Assembly (NCBI GenBank): GCA_011503125.2 | Contig: WWBZ02000022.1 | Coordinates: 2,232,001-2,296,000, forward strand | Direction: 5' to 3' | Length of the DNA: 64,000 nt | Source: Botryosphaeria dothidea | Lineage: Eukaryota; Ascomycota; Dothideomycetes; Botryosphaeriales; Botryosphaeriaceae | Shown here: in pieces, positions 58,111 to 64,000 of the stretch | Layout: each line of letters begins with the position of its first letter | Position numbering within the stretch: position 1 is the first letter of the stretch | The notes under the pieces: model-generated | Seen by the model: the letters and a program-made list of their open reading frames with translations, nothing else | Databases searched by the model: none | What the model was told of the DNA's origin: nothing | Position numbers and translations under genes: made by a program

Positions 58111-60166
58111 TTATCCAACGATCTCGTCCCAATCAGGCGTAACGACAAACTTGCCACAAACTTGACCGAAGCTCATAGCCTCACCGCCATCCCTGCCAAC
58201 CCGCTGCTCCTCGGGCGTGATCTTCGTGACGATGATATCCTGCAGGAACGACGCGTCCATGCCCATGGAAAGCTCCAAACTGGTGCCGCCCCAGTCCAGA
58301 GTCGTGCGACCGCTCTTGTGCACGCGCAGCTTACCCACCGCACCAGGTGCCAGCTGAGCCGGGAGATCCGAGCTCGAAGCATCGAAGGCGCCGGAATCGT
58401 CTTCGATCTTGATCGGAGTGCCGCTGTTGTTTATTTCGGGCGTTGCGAGGTCGATGAGGTTGGTGCGGGAGGATGCCTCGGGGGATTGGGGTTCCCTCTT
58501 GACCGTGTCGTCAACGGTCAGACTCGGCAGGACTGGGGGAAGCTGGAAGAGGTAGACGCGCTCGGCTTTCTTATCGACCTGGTGGTCCTGCTTTGGCTTC
58601 TCCTTCTCCTTCTCGCCTTCTCCCATTTCCGTGTCGCCATCTGCATCCGTAGCCGTGGATGTTTCAGGAGGAGGCAAGACGATTTCGCCAAGCTCGTCCG
58701 CAAGAACTCGCATGCTCTCCTCATGACGCTCTTGTTCCTGCTTGTCCTCTTCGCTCACGAGCGCAGCGCGAATGTCGCGGAAACGTGGCTTCCTGCGCTG
58801 CTTGATCTTGGGCTTTGTCTTGCGAGAGAGCTCTGGCGACAAAGGAGGCTCCTTGACAGGCTGCTCAGGAATATCCGAAGGTACTGTAGCCGACTCTTCG
58901 GTTGGCTCGTCCTTGATCGTGACCACTCCCTGCTCATCTTCAGTGTATCCCCAGGCACCCTTCCAACGACCTTGCGACCCGGTGACCTCCACTTCCTTTG
59001 TCTTGCCCTTGCCCTTCCGAGGCGACGAAGTATCGCCCTCTGTCTTGATCTCAGGGTCTCCGGGTGCCTCAGCAGTAATCTTGCGCGGTGCATTCTCATG
59101 CTCCCTGCGCCGGATGCGTACAGGAGCCAGCCCAGGAGTGTTGAATCTGGTTATGCTGTGTCTGGACTGACCCGAAGGACCTGCGCCCACCTCGTCATCC
59201 TCATTTTCATCGTCGCTGACAAGGTTGATGGCCTCGATGCGGTCGACATCCTGGCGGGGTCCATAGACGTCAATCTCAGGGTCAGAGGATATGTAGCCGC
59301 CGTCCTCATCATCCTCGGCCTTGACGCCTTCGTTGTTACCATCTGACCTGAAGACCGTACGCTCGCGTTTGACACCACCGGCGTGTGAAGCTCCGAAGGT
59401 CTTGCCGCGATGTATCATGCGCGATCGGTTCTCTGTTGTAGCAAAGTGTCAGATTGGAGCGTCTAGCTTTGTGAGAAACCTGCAGTCACTTACCATTGAC
59501 TGTTCCAGAGGCAAAGACACCGCCCATGTCCTGCTTCAAACCTCCTTCGAACCCTCTCTGTCCCATGTATCCACCTCTCCCTCCACGTCCGCCGCGGTCT
59601 CCCCTTCCACGCCCTCTTCCGCGCTCACCTCTACTGCGGGCAGCATTGGCTTCGTTGTTCAGTTCCTGCTGCTTCTCCCTTCTTTTCCTATCCGCCTCGG
59701 CCTCCAAGGCCTCGCGTTCTTCCTTGCTTCTGCGGCCCTTGAACGTGGGCATGCGCGCGACCGCCTTTTTACCACCACGGGCTGCCCCTGTGGAGGCAGG
59801 TGAAGCAGGCCCGGGTGAACCTGCCGGTGTCTGCGATCCGCGAACAGAGGATATGCGTGCATCTTCAGGGCGCGATGCGCCAGCGCTGGCGGTGGTCGGT
59901 TCGGTCGTCGAGGTTATATCGGCGTCGGTCATGGGTACGTCTGCGGCAGGCACGTCGGGGGCTGGATCGTCCTTAGGTACGAACAACGAGTCTTCCTCAG
60001 CGGCACTGGCATCTTTTGCGGCGGGCGCATTCTCTTGCGGTTGTTCTTGGGACGCGGTGGCTTGCGCGCCGCCGCGGCCGCCGCGACCGCCGCGACCACG
60101 AGTGCCTGCGCCCCGGCCACGCCCTCTGCCCCTTCCTCTGGTGGTTCCTTCGGCTTTCGGGGGCAT
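58111..60166 (-). CDS. RPC53: RNA polymerase III subunit Rpc4/Rpc53
   Basis: Exons 60166-59494 and 59432-58111, with a 61-nt intron, give 664 residues. The N-terminus is an RG-rich run (TTRGRGRGRGRGAGTRGRGG), and a second RGG patch precedes the intron. A basic KGRRSKEEREALEAEADRK helix lies between. The C-terminal half holds the RPC4 domain: AERVYLFQLPPVLPSL, then GKLRVHKSGRTTLDWGG and CGKFVVTPDWDEIVG at the very end. Rpc53 pairs with Rpc37 in a TFIIF-like module used for Pol III termination and reinitiation in the nucleus. A Pol III-transcribed tRNA gene lies 0.8 kb downstream, probably by chance. Confidence 0.93.
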
Positions 60167-60803
60167 GGTGGAGCTCGATATTGTGGAGTTGAGACGACCT
60201 AATGGTGGATGACGAAGTCAGTGAGCTCGAGCTGCTGGTTGGAACTTTTTTGCTACTGAGTCATGAAAAAGCTGTCCCGCAGCTTGAAGTAGTTTGGTGG
60301 GGTCCGCTTCGACCAGGATGCTGACTCTGGTCAGAAGTACCTGAGTGGGCGACCAACCACATTCATGACGATTGCTGGAGAACGAAAGAATTGGTCGCAG
60401 TGTCAAATGGTGAAAGTTTGATGCGGTATGAGTCACTCTGAATTTTGTTTTGTTTTGTGAAGTCAAGCGTTATCTCCGGGAGCGATATCGGGCTGTTGAC
60501 CGTTCCCGCATCCAAGTATTGACTATGAATGAAAGCTTGTCCATCTGCGCCTTGAAAGGGATGCCCCATGTTCTGCCCGCAATTGAGACGCATCCTCACC
60601 ACCAAGGCATCCAACCGTAATCGCTGGAAAAATCTTTCCCGGTTGCCAAGAATCTCGTCTTTCCACGGTCTTTACTTGGAATACCTGCTGGTCCAAAGGA
60701 ATGGCCTTTATGCGCATGTGCCATTTTTAGCTTCTTATTACAGCCACAGTCCAGGTACTCAACCGGTCATGTACATAGACCTGGTATCTGCGGCACCCCT
60801 GGT
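60167..60803. other. intergenic, 637 bp
   Basis: It holds the RPC53 promoter and the 3' region of the GPI11-like gene. No gene or repeat was recognised. Confidence 0.55.
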
Positions 60804-61707
60804 TCAATCAAATGCAAATGTCTTTCCTCTGAGAAGAACCCCGCCCAAGAACTTGCCTGCCGCGTAACCAGTATACGCACCACAGACAATAGTGACGGGC
60901 CACTTTTGCCACTCGCGGTCCCTATTGTTTCCGGTCAGCGATCGTCAATTGACATAACCTGTGCGGGTATACTCACCAATCCAACGGAATTGGAACAGCA
61001 CCGGCCCAAGCACCAAATATGGTTCCAATTGCGGCACCAAAGACCTCGTCCACCGGCACCATCAATGCAACCAGTTCCCTCCACTTGGCTCCATCAACAC
61101 CGAACGCGTAAATCGTAGGCACAGCAGCGAGGTATGCGATATGCGCAGCGCAAAGAACGGTGTGGCCGAGACGCGTCGTCAACGGGGCACCGAAGAGGAT
61201 CAGGATGATGGTGACGAGCGGGACACCAGCGATAGTAGAGAGGATGAGGGAGAGAACAGCGGTCTGCGAATAGATTAGACAAGCCAAAAAAAAAAAGTGC
61301 TACTGATATGTACTTACCGAAACCTTGCTACCAACTCCTGCTTCTGCCTTGCCTCCAGCGCCTTTCCTCCGTGTACCTGAAGATTTAGAGCTCGAAGATC
61401 CAGCGGCCGGCAAGCAAAGGATGGCGTAGACGACTTGGAGAACGCTCAACGGAATGAGGGCATTGAACAGCGAAGAGACGGGATCTTCAACGATGCCATT
61501 GAACTGGAGAGCGAAGATGGACACGACGAGAAACGGGTGGATGTGGGTGTAGATGCGCGCGATGTCTGTGTTCAGGGTCTCGATGGGTTTGGAGGACGAG
61601 GTCGGCGACGAAGACGGCGGCGGAGGCACAGCGACGGAGGTAGCCTTGGGGGCCAAGCCAGCCGGCTCCTCGATGCGCGTGAAGATTTGCTGAGGCTGTT
61701 GCGACAT
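60804..61707 (-). CDS. GPI11: GPI anchor biosynthesis protein Gpi11/PIG-F
   Basis: Exons 61707-61318, 61263-60977 and 60921-60804 give 264 residues. Several membrane helices are visible ([79 protein letters not shown]). The conserved PIG-F end follows: [20 protein letters not shown], with [19 protein letters not shown] after it. PIG-F/Gpi11 partners the ethanolamine-phosphate transferases that modify GPI mannoses in the ER. The conserved PLDWDRE motif is split by intron 2, and its correct reconstruction supports the model. A Ser-rich loop sits before the first intron. Confidence 0.92.
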
Positions 61708-62054
61708 GTTGGCTTACCGGCGGGCCATCACTGGGGTTGAGAGAAGCTCTGGGATGCGAGAGGTGTTCGCTTGCTGCTCGCCGGTCTTGCCCGGAGCTTT
61801 CTCGGTTGACTGCACGGAACATGCACTACTGACACCTTCACCACGACGATCCACGCTCATTCGAATTGAGATCATTATTTGAAGCAACCTATCTTTCTCT
61901 CATGGGTTCTTCTCTTCCTTTGAAAATCCTTGCACCTGGCAGTCCAGATGAAAGATAATGACCCAGGATGCTCGCCTAGACATCAATGCAGGAGCTGCCG
62001 GTTTACCCTGCTATTTCCTTCGTCATTTCATTTCTATCTCCTGCCTTAACATGC
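61708..62054. other. intergenic, 347 bp
   Basis: It lies between the start of the GPI11-like gene and the 3' end of the translin gene. Nothing was recognised. Confidence 0.6.
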
Positions 62055-63178
62055 TTAGCTGCTCTCCGAAGGGACCAAGTTGCGCAGGGAGAGGTCGTAG
62101 ACCACGTCCTCGACCTCTTTGACCTATTCACTGAGTCCTTAGCAATCTGAATAGATCAGAAATGGGAGCGTATTCTTACCCTGTACTTGATTGCATCACT
62201 GCGCCTCCTCAATGCGTCGTTCTTGAGGTTGAGGATCTGGAAACCTGCGTGAACGTCTTTGATGAACTGAGCAATCTGCATCGGACGCTTATAATCTCCG
62301 AGAGTGACTGAGTTCCGTGCAAGTCGAGCCTTTGTCGTATCAGCCATACAACACATCTTCACGGGCATTGACAAGCAACTGACCAACTCTTCGATGAGAG
62401 AGATGAGAGCCTGGAGATACTCTTCGATGGTGAGGTGGAAAGCGTCCTTGTCCTTGAGGTTGACCGGTACTGCATCGGCGTCAGAACGTGGTGCACGAAC
62501 GGCGTACGGAAAGTACAAGCAAACCATTCATGATGCTTCCAACTTCTTCGATCGTCAACAGCCGGCAGGGCTTCGCCTCAGTACCCTCAGGCGTGAAGCC
62601 ACCAAGGTAGCCGCAGTAGAGGATAGTGAACACCTTTTTTTTTTTTTAGCATTTTTGAGAATCCCAAAATAAGACAGCGGCTGTGCCCACAGTGTCCTGG
62701 ACCTGACGAGACCAGATGCCGTTGAACTTATAGTAGGGATGCTTGCTCGCAGCCTCGGCAAGCTTCTGAACAGCATCTATCTCATATCGAATGGCGGCCT
62801 CGGCAGAGGTAACCACAGAAGGCACTTTACAAATGTTAGCAAGTGGACATAGCCCGTAAAATTTCAAGATGGGCGCTTTTCGTACAATCGACAGAAGGCG
62901 TCGAGTGAGCGCGGGCAAGAATGGACTGAGCCGAGCGGCCTGCGGACAATCAGTACATAGATGGGATATCAGGGATTTCAGGGTGGCGTGCCCTGTTTCT
63001 CCAATGTCTGGATGATCTCACGGAGTTCCTTGTGGTCCTGGTCAGCTTGGAATTCTGCAGCGGGACGAGATCAGCGCCATGCAAGACTCACCTCGCGCAC
63101 AGAAGAGTCCTGGTCAACACGCTCCTGAAGCTGCTCGAAGATGGCAGGATCGACCATTCCCTGTTGTCTCTCCGCCAT
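62055..63178 (-). CDS. translin
   Basis: Eight exons (63178-63092, 63028-62992, 62939-62886, 62824-62691, 62633-62525, 62469-62384, 62329-62180, 62123-62055) give 241 residues, close to the family length. Motifs run in order: DPAIFEQLQERV, ELREIIQTLEKQGRSAQSIL, SKHPYYKFNGIWSRQVQD, FTILYCGYLGGF, DAFHLTIEEYLQALISL, RLARNSVTLGDYKRP, KDVHAGFQILNLKND and DVVYDLSLRNLVP. Translin is an all-helical protein that binds single-stranded nucleic acids and, with TRAX, forms the C3PO nuclease. Intron 2 appears to use a GC donor. Intron 4 ends in a long A-run before its AG. Seven introns make this the most split gene here. Confidence 0.92.
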
Positions 63179-63749
63179 GGTGACAGTTGTTGCTATTGGT
63201 GGCGGGCGGTTGGTGTTGCAGTCAGAGTTTGCCTGCGCCGGATGAAGTTGACGTCTCTCGCAAACAAGGTGCACGGCAACGGAATTGCATCACACGCTGC
63301 GCATCAATTCTAGGCGTTTCACATGTCGTCTTGTACATTTAATTCAATCACAACGCAAAAAGTGCATGTTCCCACAACACCAACACTTCCAACTGTCACG
63401 GCGTGGTGGCGCACGGCCCAGCGACGCGTGCAAACTCAAACGCGTGCAGGCAACAGTCGCACTGCGACATCCCACGCGTCACATTCACATTTCACACAGC
63501 GCTCATATTGATCAATATTCATCGGCACTTGTCGCCCAGTTCAGCTTTCTCAGCTTGGAACTTGAGATTTCATTTCATGCCGCGAAAGAGCGCAAAAGCG
63601 AAGCCTGACGCCGGCGGCTGAGAAAATTTTCGCAAGCCTCAACTCTTTTTTCGTCTCCTCGAGTGCAACATCCCCATCGACGACACATCGTGAAGACGCC
63701 TCTTCCTCAAGCACCTGCGCATGGCAGGTATCTTAACGAAAATGTGTAT
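63179..63749. other. region between translin and U2 snRNA, 571 bp
   Basis: It holds the promoter of translin and the downstream side of U2. No frame with domain content was found. Confidence 0.55.
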
Positions 63750-63936
63750 AGTTCGCGTCAGCCCGAGGCAGTGCAATACGGGCGACACTGTGGGCGGCGA
63801 CATGAGCAAGCTCAGCGGCCGTCACCCTGGTTCCAAAAACAAGATTAATCACGAATGTCTCCGTAGAGACGTTTCAGAGATTAAACTGAAAAGAACAGAT
63901 ACTACACTTGATCTAAGCCAAAAGGCAAAGAGAGCT
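63750..63936 (-). ncRNA. U2 spliceosomal snRNA
   Basis: The minus strand carries the conserved U2 5' domain: stem I region CCTTTTGGC, then AGATCAAGTGTAGTATCTG with GTAGTA, which pairs with the intron branch site, then CTTTTCAGTTTAATCTCTGA. A uridine-rich Sm-like site (TTTTTGGA, about 63829-63837) follows. Then come a GC-rich stem and a stem-loop with TATTGCACTGCCT, resembling loop IV that binds U2B''. The 5' end is set about 12 nt before CCTTTTGG; the 3' end is approximate. U2 recognises the branch point in every spliceosomal intron, including those in this window. Confidence 0.93.
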
Positions 63937-63975
63937 AAAGAAAAAAAGAATAGGAGCTCGAGGGACGGCAGGCCG

Positions 63976-63986
63976 CTTTTTATATT
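63976..63986 (-). promoter_or_regulatory. TATA box of the U2 snRNA gene
   Basis: AATATAAAAAG on the minus strand lies about 40-50 nt upstream of the predicted U2 5' end, a suitable spacing for Pol II snRNA initiation. Confidence 0.6.
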
Positions 63987-64000
63987 TGCAGCGGCTGGCC

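Noticed and set aside
57484..59346. A 620-codon plus-strand open frame
   Set aside because: It is antisense to the RPC53 coding exon, whose protein has clear family motifs, and its own translation has no domain.
1..64000. CRISPR arrays, operons or bacterial-type elements
   Set aside because: No regularly spaced repeats were seen, and intron structure and gene content are clearly those of a fungal nuclear genome.

Overview
The window is nuclear DNA of a filamentous ascomycete (Pezizomycotina; a dothideomycete-like relative is a guess). The genes are split by short introns, mostly 48-150 nt, with GT..AG ends. They encode standard fungal eukaryotic proteins: RPS29, a G-protein beta subunit, Vac8, Tem1/Spg1, Rpc53 and Gpi11. 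The window also holds one tRNA and a U2 snRNA. There is no operon structure. Exon models below were built by hand from splice sites; for every complete multi-exon model the coding length divides by three.

Layout, left to right. 0-5 kb: the 3' end of an unknown gene, a carboxymuconolactone decarboxylase-family protein divergent from a 25S rRNA methyltransferase, and a cysteine-rich orphan protein. 5.7-9.5 kb: Rrb1/GRWD1 divergent from a Tem1/Spg1 GTPase. 9.5-12.9 kb: a gene-poor stretch with a Tc1-type transposon broken by one stop codon. 14-27 kb: an ADF-H/PH protein, a UraD-type ureidoimidazoline decarboxylase, a CCCH zinc-finger protein, an Irc22/TRAP-alpha protein and an MFS transporter. 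27-33 kb: Vac8 divergent from a protein kinase.

34-44 kb: a small one-TM protein, then a phosducin-like protein and, 1.5 kb away on the same strand, the G-beta subunit it would be expected to chaperone. An adenosine deaminase-like gene is divergent from G-beta. 44-50 kb: a DUF4211-type acidic nuclear protein, a small orphan and RPS29. 51-56.5 kb: a Ser/Thr-rich membrane protein, D-arabinose dehydrogenase, and a tail-to-tail pair of an EasG/NmrA-like reductase and a COMT-like methyltransferase that resembles a small secondary-metabolism unit. 57-64 kb: an intron-containing tRNA (probably Met-CAT), the Pol III subunit Rpc53, Gpi11/PIG-F, translin with an apparent GC-AG intron, and a U2 snRNA gene with its TATA box at the right edge.

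Most of the content is housekeeping. The points that merit checking are the cysteine-rich orphan, the ADF-H + PH architecture, the phosducin/G-beta linkage, the reductase/methyltransferase pair, the GC-AG intron, the MFS splice anomaly, and a recurring pattern of last introns placed a few codons before the stop.
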